DNA from: Lewinella sp. LCG006
GTDB taxonomy: Bacteria > Bacteroidota > Bacteroidia > Chitinophagales > Saprospiraceae
Direction: 5' to 3'
NCBI RefSeq assembly: GCF_040784935.1
Contig: NZ_CP160680.1
Span: 6,863,802 to 6,927,801, forward strand
DNA length: 64,000 nt
Made by a program: the position numbers and the translations under genes. Below, one piece after another: positions 34,940-44,824 of the stretch; the first letter of the stretch is position 1; each line of letters opens with the position of its first letter. The notes under the pieces were generated by a model. That model saw nothing but the letters and a program-made list of their open reading frames with translations, was not told the origin of the DNA and did not search any database.

Positions 34940-34979
34940 GTTGATGGTTAGATGGTTGATGGTTTGACTAACCATCAAC
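34940..34979. terminator. Hairpin after acyl-CoA synthetase gene
   Basis: GTTGATGGTTAG pairs perfectly with CTAACCATCAAC (12 bp) starting 3 bases after the stop. The words GGTTGATGG and ATCAACCAT repeat several times here. A weaker GTTAGAT/GTTGATCGTTAG cluster occurs after the BNR protein gene at 44480. Confidence 0.5.
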
Positions 34980-35074
34980 CATCAACTTACAACAATCAAC
35001 CATTTTAAATCATTATTTGCTCCTCTTCTCCCTAACTTAGGGCTCGAAAACGACAATAGCAAACCAATTGGCAG

Positions 35075-36505
35075 ATGATAGCGCAACAATACGACATACA
35101 GGAAGTAGATCGAATATTTGCTTTACAGCGGCGGCCTGATAACCTCCAACGGATGAAGAACACCACCGCACGGGAGCGACTGGAGCGCATTATAAAAATC
35201 GAGCAGTATATCCTCAACGAAGAGAACCAGGCGCGTTTGGCGAAAGCCATGTGGTTTGATTTACGTAAATCAAGGGAGGAAACGCTCGCTACGGAAATCA
35301 TTCCCATCCTGACGGTACTCCTCTATATCAAGCGGCAGCTAAAGACCTGGATGCGGCCCCAGCGGGTAGGTGCTCCGCTGGCCATGTTGGGTATCTCTTC
35401 CTATATTCGCTATGAACCTAAAGGCCAGGTACTGCTGATCGCTCCCTGGAACTACCCTTTCCAATTGGCGATCAACCCGCTTTTGCATGCGATTGCAGCT
35501 GGGAATGTTTGCATTATCAAACCTTCCGAAATAGCGGCAGCGACCTCCAGTTTTATCAAGAACATGGTAACCGAACTTTTTGATGAACACGAAGTAGCCG
35601 TCATAGAAGGCGATGTACCTATTTCCCAAGCCCTGTTGGATAAGCCATTTCACCACATCTTCTTTACTGGAAGCCCTGCGGTGGGTAAAATCGTGATGAA
35701 AGCCGCCGCTCAGCATCTGACTTCCGTGACGTTGGAACTAGGCGGAAAATCGCCCTGCATCATCGACGAAACGGCAAATGTAAAAGTGGCTGCCGAACGA
35801 ATCGCCTGGGGTAAATTGCTCAACAATGGCCAAACTTGCATTGCGCCAGATTATGTGCTGGTGCACGAAAGCCAGAAAGCAGCCTTTATCAAAGAATACC
35901 AAGCCTGGATAGAAAAGTCCTACAATTCCGACCAGAAAGGTATCCAGGCGTCGCCGTACTACACGCGGATCATCAATGAGAAAAATTTTCATCGGGTTAA
36001 AAACCTGATTGATGATGCTGTGGCAAAAGGTGCACAACTCATCGGCAGCGGCAAAACGGATGCGGATGATAAGTTTATCGCTCCCTGCCTCCTTGATCAA
36101 GTCGCTACCGAAATGGCGGTGATGCAGGAAGAAATTTTCGGTCCGGTATTGCCTGTCATCACCTTCCGAAATTTATCCGAAGTGCCCACTTACATCCAGC
36201 AATTCCCCAAGCCATTGGCGCTCTATATCATGAGCAACAATCGCAGCAACCAGGAATACCTCCTCAATAACACTACTGCTGGCGGTACTGCTATCAACGA
36301 GTTGATGATTACCACCCTGAATCCGGAGCTGCCCTTTGGTGGCGTCAACAACAGCGGTATTGGTAAATCGAATGGTAAGCATAGCTTTGTAGAATTCTCC
36401 AACGAACGGGGCGTCATGAAACGAAGGTTCCTGGATTTTAAAATGCTTTTCCCTCCTTACAAAACAACGATCTTCGAATGGATGATCAAAGCGGCACGAC
36501 TCTAA
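35075..36505 (+). CDS. Aldehyde dehydrogenase (class 3-like)
   Basis: 476 residues, a short ALDH of the fatty-aldehyde or class 3 type without an N-terminal extension. Key residues: N126 in PWNYPF, E221 in LELGGKSP and the nucleophile C255 in NNGQTCIAPDY; the NAD turn FTGSPAVGK is intact. It oxidises an aldehyde to the acid with NAD(P)+. A hydrophobic C-terminal tail (FLDFKMLFPPYKTTIFEWMI) suggests membrane association, as in fatty aldehyde dehydrogenases. Its last 28 bases overlap the next SDR gene, so the two are tightly coupled. Confidence 0.92.
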   Translation: MIAQQYDIQEVDRIFALQRRPDNLQRMKNTTARERLERIIKIEQYILNEENQARLAKAMWFDLRKSREETLATEIIPILTVLLYIKRQLKTWMRPQRVGAPLAMLGISSYIRYEPKGQVLLIAPWNYPFQLAINPLLHAIAAGNVCIIKPSEIAAATSSFIKNMVTELFDEHEVAVIEGDVPISQALLDKPFHHIFFTGSPAVGKIVMKAAAQHLTSVTLELGGKSPCIIDETANVKVAAERIAWGKLLNNGQTCIAPDYVLVHESQKAAFIKEYQAWIEKSYNSDQKGIQASPYYTRIINEKNFHRVKNLIDDAVAKGAQLIGSGKTDADDKFIAPCLLDQVATEMAVMQEEIFGPVLPVITFRNLSEVPTYIQQFPKPLALYIMSNNRSNQEYLLNNTTAGGTAINELMITTLNPELPFGGVNNSGIGKSNGKHSFVEFSNERGVMKRRFLDFKMLFPPYKTTIFEWMIKAARL

Positions 36506-37296
36506 AAACGGTACTCATCACGGGTGGTAGTAGTGGTATTGGTTATGCGCTCAGTCAAGCGTTTGCGCGGGATGGTTACCGTATTTTATGGGTATCCAAG
36601 CCAGCGGACGAGCTGGAAGAGGCCAGCATTGTACTCAAGCAAGACTTTCCCTACGTGGCCTTGCATTTCCTGGCGCTAGATTTGGCAGTCCCCAATGCGG
36701 CTCAAACGGTCCTTGAATGGACTCAAAAGTTGGGCATCAAAATTGACGTACTGGTCAACAACGCCGGTTTTGGCACCTACGGACACTTCGAAAAAATGCC
36801 GCTGCCAACAGAACTCGCGATGCTTCAACTCAACGCAGTTACCGTTTACGAACTGACCCATTTGTTTCTCCGCGAAATGGAAGCACAAGGGCGCGGCAAG
36901 ATCATGAACATCAGCTCGGCTGCCTCCTACGTGCCTATGCCCTACTCCAGCATCTATGCCGGCACCAAAGCTTTCGTACGCCAAATGACCGAGTCGCTAG
37001 CCTGGGAATTGTACGACCGCAAATCGCCCGTAAAGGTATACGCTGTCTGCCCCGGCCCGTTGGCCGACACCAAGTTTCAGCAACAAGCCGGAATGATGGG
37101 CGTACGGACTTTCAAGAGCATCATGGCCAGTACGACGGTAGACGAAGTAGCCCGTGATGCCTACCGGGGCTTGCAGAAAAACACGACCATTATTCGTACT
37201 GGCCTGGCCTTCCGCATCAATTACTGGGTCGCTAAATTCAGCCCCGAGTGGTTGGCGCGGTGGATCGTGCTGCGGGAGATGGCGAAGAAGGGGTAG
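36478..37296 (+). CDS. Short-chain dehydrogenase/reductase
   Basis: 272 residues. TGxxxGxG reads TGGSSGIGYALSQAF, followed by NNAGFGTYGHF, and the catalytic Ser/Tyr/Lys lie in ISSAASYVPMPYSSIYAGTK. This is a classical SDR of the type that includes fatty acyl ketoreductases and acyl dihydroxyacetone-phosphate reductase-like enzymes. Substrate unknown. The start overlaps the ALDH gene by 28 bases. The first residues (MDDQSGTTLKTVLITGG) fit a normal N-terminus, so 36478 is a reasonable start. Confidence 0.88.
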   Translation: MDDQSGTTLKTVLITGGSSGIGYALSQAFARDGYRILWVSKPADELEEASIVLKQDFPYVALHFLALDLAVPNAAQTVLEWTQKLGIKIDVLVNNAGFGTYGHFEKMPLPTELAMLQLNAVTVYELTHLFLREMEAQGRGKIMNISSAASYVPMPYSSIYAGTKAFVRQMTESLAWELYDRKSPVKVYAVCPGPLADTKFQQQAGMMGVRTFKSIMASTTVDEVARDAYRGLQKNTTIIRTGLAFRINYWVAKFSPEWLARWIVLREMAKKG

Positions 37297-37339
37297 ACAT
37301 CACACTACCAAAACGAAATGGTGTCGCTTTGAAAATCGC

Positions 37340-37374
37340 TTTTTTATAAAGACCAGTCTTTTGGTTTGGGTAAC
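37340..37374 (+). repeat. 35-bp dispersed repeat box, copy 2
   Basis: Matches 11913-11947 with one mismatch. Here it abuts the REP-like element directly (2 bases apart), whereas at 11913 the two parts are separated by about 110 bases. Confidence 0.8.
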
Positions 37375-37375
37375 A

Positions 37376-37445
37376 ATGCCCCCGGAGAGCGTCATCTATT
37401 GGTAGCTCAAAGTATAAAAAATACTACCGACCTCGGAGAAGGTCG
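37376..37445 (+). repeat. REP element pair, copy 5
   Basis: CCCCCGGAGAGCGTCAT, CTATTGGTAGCTCAAA, spacer, then CGACCTCGGAGAAGGTCG (37428-37445) followed by CACAAC. The palindrome and the bases after it match the RAYT-flanking copy at 15008-15030. This copy lies 22 kb from the transposase gene. Confidence 0.8.
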
Positions 37446-37512
37446 CACAACTAAAGCGCTGTTGTCCTACATCAGATAATAGTCTCAAGGTCCCTGTTTC
37501 GAACGCATTCAT

Positions 37513-37553
37513 AAAAAAAGAGGCTGTTTCAAAAAACACCTTTTGAAACAGCC
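37513..37553 (-). terminator. Rho-independent terminator of the multicopper oxidase gene
   Basis: 13-bp perfect stem (GGCTGTTTCAAAA at 37522-37534 with TTTTGAAACAGCC at 37541-37553) followed on the minus strand by a run of seven T (37513-37519). It lies 37 bases after the oxidase stop. Confidence 0.85.
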
Positions 37554-37589
37554 CCAAAGCACAACTCATTTCTAATAGACTTGTACGTC

Positions 37590-39527
37590 TTACCGAACCA
37601 CCAATTTCCTGGCCGTTTCGCCGCGTTCGTTACGCCACAGCACTACGTACATCCCGGGCTTCAAACCATTGATATCAATAGGTACCTGGCCTTCAAAAGC
37701 GCCTAACTGTTGTTGCTTGATGGTACGGCCCTGAATGTCTAGCACCCGAACGGTACTCGTCATACTGGATTTACCCGCCATAAACAACTCATCACCCGCA
37801 GGGTTGGGAAACAGCAACATGGTATCTTCTTCCAGTACCATATCTTCCACCCCTACGGGCGTACACTCCGGATTGTCCGTTACCACAAACTGGTGCATCA
37901 TGCCTCCCCCCTCTTGGTCTTCGTGGGTAAGGATATGGCAATGGTACATGTACGATTGTTGGTAATCGTCGATCGGGCTGGGATAATCATCAAACTTGGC
38001 CAAAAAACGCAAGCGCCAATTGGGCAAAACAAGTACATCATCTTTCGGTCCATTGAAACCCCGCTCCGCTAGTGGAATCGAAACCCCCATCGAGTCAATA
38101 TCCAGAATCCTGAAGAAGATTTTGTGAATGTGGAAAGGGTGCGCTACCGGCGACTTATTGTGGATGGTCCAAACTTCTTTTGCTCCTTCACAAATGACAT
38201 CATTGATCGTTTCCAGATCGTAAGTTGTACTATCAATGGTAAAGCCCCGCAGGGTGTCTTCCCCCTCAATTATCTGTTCCATGTAGACCAGATCCTTGGT
38301 ACGTCGATTGGTAATCCCCAGGGTATCGGCCAGCGTAGGGTCCCAATCAGAGACATACTCGGTAAAGACCTCCACAGGATCATAGAAAGGCGGGTCTTGA
38401 ATGATCCGTATTTGCAGGAAGGCGGGTCCCATCGTCGTGTCCCGTGAGCTACCACCCGGGCCAGGCCACTGGGTTGGGGGTATAGGGAAAGGACTACCCA
38501 CTACAGAACCAGGAAGCAAGGCTTTCAAGTTTCTCAGGTAAAGGGTATCTCCTGGTGAATAGTCGGTGAGGTCAAGAATAACTTCGTTTCTGGCCCCGGG
38601 GCCGATCATGTTGTTTTTCATGACTTGCGGACTCAAAGTGTACCCTCCATCCGTGGCGATTAGGCGAAACTCCTCCCAGTCTGCGGGGTCCATGCTATAT
38701 TTGGAAGTACTCACGCCATAAGCAATCCCCTTACGGGTAGAACCATTCAAAATCCGCAAGCGGACAATTTGAGCCGGCAGCTCCAAGTAAGGGTTCGTCA
38801 CCCCATTCACAATATTAATGGGGCGGCGCCCTTTCTCACTGACAATACTCACCGTATTCGTAATGGTATCCAGTGATACTCCCAAATCGCTAATAATCAC
38901 GGGAATATCATCAACACCATAGGTGCTTGGCAACGTTGGACCGATAATATCCGAAGGTTGCTGCGAGATGATCATCCCGGACAAGCCCAATTGTACGTGC
39001 GGTAAGGTCTGGTTGTGAAAATGAGGATGGTACCACATGGTAGAGGCACTGTCCAGGTTTGTAAAGCTCACGTCCCAAAAATTACCCGGCAAGATGGGCT
39101 GGTGAGGGCCACCATCGAGGCGGCCAGGTACTTCTGCACCATGCCAGTGGGTCGTAGTCGTAGTTACCGGCGTCAGGGTTGAGGATGCCGGCAAGTTGTT
39201 GTAGACCCGCATATTTACCGGATTACCGGTCGTCCAGCGGATCGTTGGCCCCAAAAAAGTCAGGTTTGTTTGAAAATAAACATTGTACGCCCAAGAAGGT
39301 ATTCCATTGGGCTGATTGACCGTACCATTCAGCAAGGGATGATTACCGTTGGGGTCAAATTTATGAGCCGTTTCTTCAATCGAAATCTCCACCAATCCGT
39401 CATCGGTACTGATGATGGGAGGAATCGGAATCGGGTTGTGGAAAGAAGGTTGGGCGTACGCTATGCCTATAAGCATGAGCAAGCCCAGCAAGACCATGGC
39501 TGGTCGGTAGGTAGAAAAAAGTTTCAT
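37590..39527 (-). CDS. Secreted multicopper oxidase with T9SS sorting tail
   Basis: 645 residues with a signal peptide ending in AYAQ. The four copper-ligand motifs are all present: HWHGAEVPGRLDGGPHQP, MWYHPHFHNQT, HPFHIHKIFF and YMYHCHILTHEDQEGGGMM. The last includes the His-Cys-His of the type 1/type 3 centre and an axial Met candidate. The final 80 residues are a T9SS tail (LFPNPAGDELFMAGKS ... GMYVVLWRNERGETARKLVVR). A bilirubin-oxidase/CotA-like or laccase-like enzyme oxidising phenols or metal ions outside the cell is expected. It ends in a strong terminator. Confidence 0.93.
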   Translation of the reverse strand: MKLFSTYRPAMVLLGLLMLIGIAYAQPSFHNPIPIPPIISTDDGLVEISIEETAHKFDPNGNHPLLNGTVNQPNGIPSWAYNVYFQTNLTFLGPTIRWTTGNPVNMRVYNNLPASSTLTPVTTTTTHWHGAEVPGRLDGGPHQPILPGNFWDVSFTNLDSASTMWYHPHFHNQTLPHVQLGLSGMIISQQPSDIIGPTLPSTYGVDDIPVIISDLGVSLDTITNTVSIVSEKGRRPINIVNGVTNPYLELPAQIVRLRILNGSTRKGIAYGVSTSKYSMDPADWEEFRLIATDGGYTLSPQVMKNNMIGPGARNEVILDLTDYSPGDTLYLRNLKALLPGSVVGSPFPIPPTQWPGPGGSSRDTTMGPAFLQIRIIQDPPFYDPVEVFTEYVSDWDPTLADTLGITNRRTKDLVYMEQIIEGEDTLRGFTIDSTTYDLETINDVICEGAKEVWTIHNKSPVAHPFHIHKIFFRILDIDSMGVSIPLAERGFNGPKDDVLVLPNWRLRFLAKFDDYPSPIDDYQQSYMYHCHILTHEDQEGGGMMHQFVVTDNPECTPVGVEDMVLEEDTMLLFPNPAGDELFMAGKSSMTSTVRVLDIQGRTIKQQQLGAFEGQVPIDINGLKPGMYVVLWRNERGETARKLVVR

Positions 39528-39904
39528 ATGGGTTTGTTTAAAAAGTAAAACAAAATAGTCAGGTTTCCCGCAAGGAAAACTGACGCTACTGTTAATTTAG
39601 TAAAACATTCCCGAGGTAAGTGCGAATAGGTGTGTTTTTTTCATTATTTCCAACAAACGCTGAGCTGGGGCTTCCTTTTAGGTCGGCGAAAGTCCCTAGT
39701 GCCTTGGAAATTAAGTCTCTGACACCTAAGTTGAAGTTATTTTTGTAGCTAATCTAGGCGAAGGTTCATGACTTTAGCCGTAGCTAAAGGAATGGTTCTT
39801 CAACCTGCCTTCCTGTGAACGCGAGTAGCTGCAAAAGAACGAAACTTGGGGTGTCAAGGATTTAGTGCCCGAGGCACTAGTGGTCTGTCTATGGCAACAT
39901 CTAG
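39528..39904. other. Spacer with two hairpin palindromes, no gene
   Basis: 377 bases without a credible gene. It holds CTTTAGC-CGTA-GCTAAAG (39772-39789) and TAGTGCC-CGA-GGCACTA (39863-39879). Both are short perfect hairpins without T-runs; the second lies 26 bases past the agmatine deiminase stop. A short minus-strand frame here is not supported. Confidence 0.5.
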
Positions 39905-40924
39905 CTAAACTCCTGCCGGATACTGCATACTGATACAATGCAGCGAGCCGTGTTGCTCGATGAGCATACGGCAATCTATGCCAATTATCTCCCGATGGGG
40001 AAAACACTGCTGTAAAACACTCAAGGCCAGGCCGTCTTCCGGGACACCATAAGTAGGCACCAGAACGGCCCCGTTGATGATCAGAAAGTTGGCGTAGGTT
40101 GCTGGTAGGCGATGACCATCTTCCGCATAGCAGGCCGTGGGCCAGGGCAATGGCACCAATTTGTAAGGTGCGCCAGACCGCATACGGAAGGTCTTCAGCT
40201 CCTGTTCCATCAGCTTCAGTTCGGTGTAATGTTCATCGGTTTCATCCGTACATTGCACATAAGCGATGGTATCCGGGCTACAGAAACGTGCCAGGGTATC
40301 GATGTGAGAATCGGTATCGTCGCCCGCCAGGAAGCCATTATCCAACCACAAAAAGCGATCAACACCAAGCTGGCGGGTCAATTCCGCTTCGGTTTCAGCA
40401 AGCGTCAAATGAGGGTTTCGGTTGGGCGAAAGCAGGCATTCAGTTGTTGACAATAGGGTACCTTCTCCATCCGTTTCCAGCGCGCCGCCTTCGAGGACGA
40501 TGCTCATTTGTTGGACAGGCGTTTTGCCAAAAATACCCCAGGTGTGTAAGGTCCGAGTAATCAGATTGTCACGATTGGCCGCAAATTTCAGGCCCCAGCC
40601 ATTGAAAATAAAATCCAGCAACAAAGGTTTTCCATCTTCCAAGACAGTAATTCCCCCGTGGTCCCGCGCCCAGGTATCATTGCTGGGACAGACGACGATC
40701 TCTACTCTCTCTGCGGGCAAGTGCGCCAATAACTTCCCTACCCGCTCGCGATCATTAGCAACCACGAGCACTTTTTGAAAGCGACTGACGGCCTCGACGC
40801 AAGCCACAAAACAGGGAGTGACCTCCTCAAGCAAGTCCGCCCAATCGCTATCTGCATGAGGGAAGGTAAACTGAATCATGGATTGAGGCTCCCATTCGGC
40901 GGGAAAGCGGCGGGTGGTGGTCAT
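39905..40924 (-). CDS. Agmatine deiminase / peptidyl-arginine deiminase family protein
   Basis: 339 residues from the ATG at 40924. An earlier in-frame ATG at 40963 would add a non-typical leader. The guanidino-group-modifying fold shows ERVEIVVCPSNDTWARDHGGI, VLEGGALETDGEGTLL, GFLAGDDTDSHIDTLARF and the C-terminal nucleophile Cys330 in SLHCISMQYP. It hydrolyses agmatine to N-carbamoylputrescine for polyamine synthesis, or acts on a related guanidine. No N-carbamoylputrescine amidase lies next to it, so I leave the symbol blank. Confidence 0.88.
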   Translation of the reverse strand: MTTTRRFPAEWEPQSMIQFTFPHADSDWADLLEEVTPCFVACVEAVSRFQKVLVVANDRERVGKLLAHLPAERVEIVVCPSNDTWARDHGGITVLEDGKPLLLDFIFNGWGLKFAANRDNLITRTLHTWGIFGKTPVQQMSIVLEGGALETDGEGTLLSTTECLLSPNRNPHLTLAETEAELTRQLGVDRFLWLDNGFLAGDDTDSHIDTLARFCSPDTIAYVQCTDETDEHYTELKLMEQELKTFRMRSGAPYKLVPLPWPTACYAEDGHRLPATYANFLIINGAVLVPTYGVPEDGLALSVLQQCFPHREIIGIDCRMLIEQHGSLHCISMQYPAGV

Positions 40925-41365
40925 AGTGATGGTTAAATCAAAGGGGTAAAAAATGATTTGCAAAAATACAATTTTCAGTTGCTTATTTCTGTATTCACCA
41001 AGATTGGTTTTTCTGACACCAGCGAATGCTCTACCTCCATTGGCCCACCTCTGCCTGGGCAGACCGATTATTGACCCACCCTACCTACCGTGCCGCTGGG
41101 CAGACAGGCTCCGTCCTGCGGACACCTCCGCCCGGGCGGACCGATCTTTGGCCCACCTCCGTCCTGCGGACACCTCCGCCTGGGCGGAGGATACGTAGTG
41201 ACGTTTGCCTGGCAACGCCAAGAAGGCATGGCCCCAAACATAGACAATTAAGCACCATTTTCAATTCAAATCAAGGGATTTTCAACGCAATTATGGTCTT
41301 AAAGCCAACTAATCTTTGGACATCTTCTTAACTTAGGGACAAGTTAAAAACTAGTAAAAGAAAAA
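40925..41365. other. Intergenic region before BNR protein gene
   Basis: 441 bases. The middle (41040-41190) is the GC-rich repeat cluster and the rest shows nothing clear. A TTTGGACATC...TAACTTAGGG string at 41315-41338 resembles the sequence before the aldehyde dehydrogenase start but does not fit the TTTG/TAnnTTTG spacing. Confidence 0.5.
41109..41188. repeat. GC-rich direct repeat with CCGCC/GGCGG palindromes
   Basis: A 32-base unit (starting CTCCGTCCTGCGGACACCTC) at 41109-41140 recurs at 41157-41188 with one mismatch. Each unit ends in a CCGCC-TGG/CGG-GGCGG palindrome. A more decayed copy (CTGCCTGGGCAGACCGATTA) starts near 41051. The composition is far more GC-rich than its surroundings. 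Confidence 0.7.
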
Positions 41366-44300
41366 ATGCTGAAACAAATCTCCTTCGTCCTTACCTTATT
41401 AAGTCTGTGCTGGCTCGCTATTCCTAACCTGGCCGCTCAGCAAATTACAGAAGATCATTACAGTAGCCTCGAGTGGCGCTCCATCGGCCCTTACCGAGGT
41501 GGGCGCTCGGCAGCGGTTACGGGTGTTCCTGGAAAACCGAACCTTTATTATTTTGGTGCTACTGGTGGGGGTGTCTGGCGCACTACCGATGGCGGCCAAA
41601 CCTGGGCCAATATTTCTGATGGTTCCTTTGGTGGGTCCATTGGTGCAGTGGCCGTGAGTGAAGCCGACCCCAATGTGATTTACGTCGGTGGTGGTGAGGT
41701 GACCGTACGCGGTAATGTCTCCTACGGCTATGGCGTTTACAAAAGTGTAGATGCTGGTAAAAACTGGGAGCACATTGGCTTGCCCAATTCGCGCCATATT
41801 CCTCGTATCCGTATTCATCCCAAAAATCCGGATCTTGTGTACGCAGCTGTATTAGGTGACCTGTTTAAACCCAGTGCAGAACGTGGCGTTTATCGCTCTA
41901 AAGATGGTGGCCAAAACTGGGAGAAAATCCTTTTCGCTAATGAGGACGCTGGTGCGGTAGACCTACTACTCGACCCCAACAATCCACGGATTCTCTACGC
42001 ATCGACCTGGCGTATCCGCCGTACACCTTACAGCCTCGAAAGCGGCGGTGAAGGGTCTGCACTGTGGAAGAGTACGGATGGTGGCGACACCTGGACCAAC
42101 ATTTCGGCTAACAAAGGCTTGCCTGGTGGTGCCTGGGGCATCAGCGGCGTGGCCGTCTCACCTGTGAACAGCAACCGTGTGTGGGCCATTATCGAAAACG
42201 AAAAAGGAGGTGTTTACCGCTCCGAAGATGGTGGTGACAACTGGCGCAAAGTAAATGACGACCGCGCCCTGCGTCAACGTGCCTGGTATTACAGCCGGAT
42301 TTATGCCGACACCCAGGACGAAGATATCGTGTACGTGATGAACGTTCGCTACCACAAAAGCACCGATGGAGGGGCGACCTTCAAAGCCTACAACGCGCCC
42401 CATGGTGATCACCACGACTTGTGGATAGCTCCGGAAGACAATCAGCGGATGATCATTGCCGACGATGGTGGTGCGCAGACCAGCTTTGATGCCGGTGAAA
42501 ACTGGAGTACCTACTACAATCAGCCTACGGCGCAGTTTTACCGCGTGACGACCGACAACCACTTCCCCTACCGCATCTACGGCGCGCAGCAAGACAACAG
42601 CACCTTGCGGGTGCTGCACCGCACGGATGGCCGCTCGATTGGTGAGCGCGACTGGGAACCGACTGCCGGTGGCGAAAGTGCCCACATTGCGGTAGATCCA
42701 CTGGACAACGATGTGGTTTACGGGGGCAGCTATGGTGGCTATCTCACGCGCTTCAATCACCGCACCAAGCAAGAACAAGCCATCAACGTGTGGCCTGACA
42801 ACCCTATGGGCTACGGTGCCGAAGGCATGAAATACCGCTTTCAGTGGAACTTCCCGATCTTCTTCTCGCCCCACAATCCCAAGCGGATGTACGTGACCTC
42901 TAACCATGTGCACGTGACGGAAGATGGTGGCAAAAGTTGGGAAATTATCAGTCCGGATCTCACCCGAAACGATCCATCAAAATTGGGTTCTTCCGGTGGG
43001 CCCATTACGCAGGACAATACCAGCGTAGAGTACTACTGTACCGTATTTGCAGCAGCAGAATCTACCCACGAGGCGGGTGTTATCTGGGCGGGCTCCGACG
43101 ATGGGTTATTGCACATCACCCGAGATGGCGGTAAGAATTGGTCGAACGTCACGCCCAAGGGAATGCCCGAATGGATGATGTTCAACAGTGTGGAGATTGA
43201 CCCATTTCGCAAGGGCGGTGCCTACGTGGCGGGAACGCGCTACAAGTTGGGAGATTACACCCCCTACTTGTACCACACGACGGACTATGGTGCAACCTGG
43301 AAGTTGATTACCAAAGGCATTGACAAGCTGCACTTTACCCGGGTGCTGCGCGCTGATCCGGAACGCGATGGGCTGCTATACGCTGGTACAGAATCGGGTA
43401 TGTACATCAGTTTCGACAATGGAACCAACTGGCAGCCCTTTCAGTTGAATATGCCTATGGTACCGATCACGGACCTGACCATTAAAAACAATAACCTCAT
43501 TGCTGCTACCCAAGGACGCAGTTTCTGGATGATTGATGATCTGACGGTGTTACATCAACTGAATGACGAAGTGCTGGCAGCTGATCAGTACCTCTTTCAA
43601 CCACTGGAAGCCTACCGCATGGACGGCTCACAGGGACGGCCAAGTCGGACGCAGGGCATGAACCATCCTGGTGGGGTGACTTTCCACTTCAACATCAATG
43701 AACTTCCTGCAGATAGCGTGGCAGTTGCATTGGAGTTGTACGAAGAAGGTGGCAACTTGATCCGTACTTATGCTTCGGATGCGAAAGAGAAAGACGAGAA
43801 GCTGGAATTTGAAAAAGGCGGTAACACCTTCAATTGGGACATGCGCTACCCCGATGGGGTCGATTTTGACGGCATGATTCTCTGGTGGGCTGGTGTGGGT
43901 GGCCCCAAAGCAAAGCCTGGCAACTACGAAGCTCGCCTAAAAGTAGGTGACGAAGAGCAGGTGCAGACCTTTACCATCTTGCCTGATCCCCGCTCCGAAG
44001 CGACACCTGAGGACATGGCAGCTCAGTTTGAGTTCATGAAGTCGGTGCAGGACAAAGTCAGTGAAGCCCACCAGGCCATCATCGACCTGCGGGATGTAAA
44101 AACGCAAGTGAACGGCTTCATTGAGCGCCTTCCGAAAGGAGACCAATACACTGCTTTGCGCGAACAAGCTAAAGTGATTACGGAAAGCCTCACGGAGGTA
44201 GAAGAAACCCTCTACCAAACGAAAAACCGGAGTGGCCAAGACCCCTTGAATTTCCCTATCCGCCTCACCAATAAGTTGGCTCACCTCAACAGTCTGGTAG

Positions 44301-44479
44301 GTATTGGAGATTCGCGGCCCACCGCACAAGCCTACGCCGTGAAAGAAGAAATCTCCAAATTGATCGACGATGAGCTAGCGGATTACCGCCGGATCATGGG
44401 CCAGGAAATCCCTAAATTCAACCAGCTGATCCGCGAGCAGCAGATTGATCTAATTACGGGGCCGAAGGCGAAGCCTTAA
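41366..44479 (+). CDS. Large secreted BNR/sortilin-type beta-propeller protein
   Basis: 1037 residues with a signal peptide (cleavage near LAAQ, residue 25). The body is two beta-propellers built of BNR/Asp-box repeats, for example TTDGGQTWANIS, SKDGGQNWEKI, STDGGDTWTNIS, SEDGGDNWRKV, TEDGGKSWEII and TRDGGKNWSNV, as in VPS10/sortilin and exo-glycanase-like proteins. The last 250 residues contain a beta-sandwich part and a helical end. No catalytic acid can be assigned from sequence alone, so glycosidase activity is unproven. Such proteins are abundant in Bacteroidota periplasm or outer membrane. Confidence 0.85.
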   Translation: MLKQISFVLTLLSLCWLAIPNLAAQQITEDHYSSLEWRSIGPYRGGRSAAVTGVPGKPNLYYFGATGGGVWRTTDGGQTWANISDGSFGGSIGAVAVSEADPNVIYVGGGEVTVRGNVSYGYGVYKSVDAGKNWEHIGLPNSRHIPRIRIHPKNPDLVYAAVLGDLFKPSAERGVYRSKDGGQNWEKILFANEDAGAVDLLLDPNNPRILYASTWRIRRTPYSLESGGEGSALWKSTDGGDTWTNISANKGLPGGAWGISGVAVSPVNSNRVWAIIENEKGGVYRSEDGGDNWRKVNDDRALRQRAWYYSRIYADTQDEDIVYVMNVRYHKSTDGGATFKAYNAPHGDHHDLWIAPEDNQRMIIADDGGAQTSFDAGENWSTYYNQPTAQFYRVTTDNHFPYRIYGAQQDNSTLRVLHRTDGRSIGERDWEPTAGGESAHIAVDPLDNDVVYGGSYGGYLTRFNHRTKQEQAINVWPDNPMGYGAEGMKYRFQWNFPIFFSPHNPKRMYVTSNHVHVTEDGGKSWEIISPDLTRNDPSKLGSSGGPITQDNTSVEYYCTVFAAAESTHEAGVIWAGSDDGLLHITRDGGKNWSNVTPKGMPEWMMFNSVEIDPFRKGGAYVAGTRYKLGDYTPYLYHTTDYGATWKLITKGIDKLHFTRVLRADPERDGLLYAGTESGMYISFDNGTNWQPFQLNMPMVPITDLTIKNNNLIAATQGRSFWMIDDLTVLHQLNDEVLAADQYLFQPLEAYRMDGSQGRPSRTQGMNHPGGVTFHFNINELPADSVAVALELYEEGGNLIRTYASDAKEKDEKLEFEKGGNTFNWDMRYPDGVDFDGMILWWAGVGGPKAKPGNYEARLKVGDEEQVQTFTILPDPRSEATPEDMAAQFEFMKSVQDKVSEAHQAIIDLRDVKTQVNGFIERLPKGDQYTALREQAKVITESLTEVEETLYQTKNRSGQDPLNFPIRLTNKLAHLNSLVGIGDSRPTAQAYAVKEEISKLIDDELADYRRIMGQEIPKFNQLIREQQIDLITGPKAKP

Positions 44480-44824
44480 TTGGTTAGATTGTTGATCGTT
44501 AGATGGTTGGATGTGACCTTGCCCCGTAGGGAAGGCTTAGAGGAGGTTTTTAGGTGAAAAAGTCGGCTTAAAAGCGGAAGTCGGAAGTAATGAGGTACAC
44601 AAAGAGAAAGGCGTAAAGCCTGCAACTGGTGGAATCAATTACTTCCGATTTTGCCTAAGGTATCCCTTGGTGCCCAATTTCCAAATTTGACCACCGGAAG
44701 TACTATTTGCACGTGTAGCCTACACATGACAGGAGCCTTTGTGCAGATTGCTGCTTTTAACTTTCGACAGTGAATATTTTTCTTTTTCCCTATTCCGCCT
44801 TTCTACTACGACACTAGCAATAAG

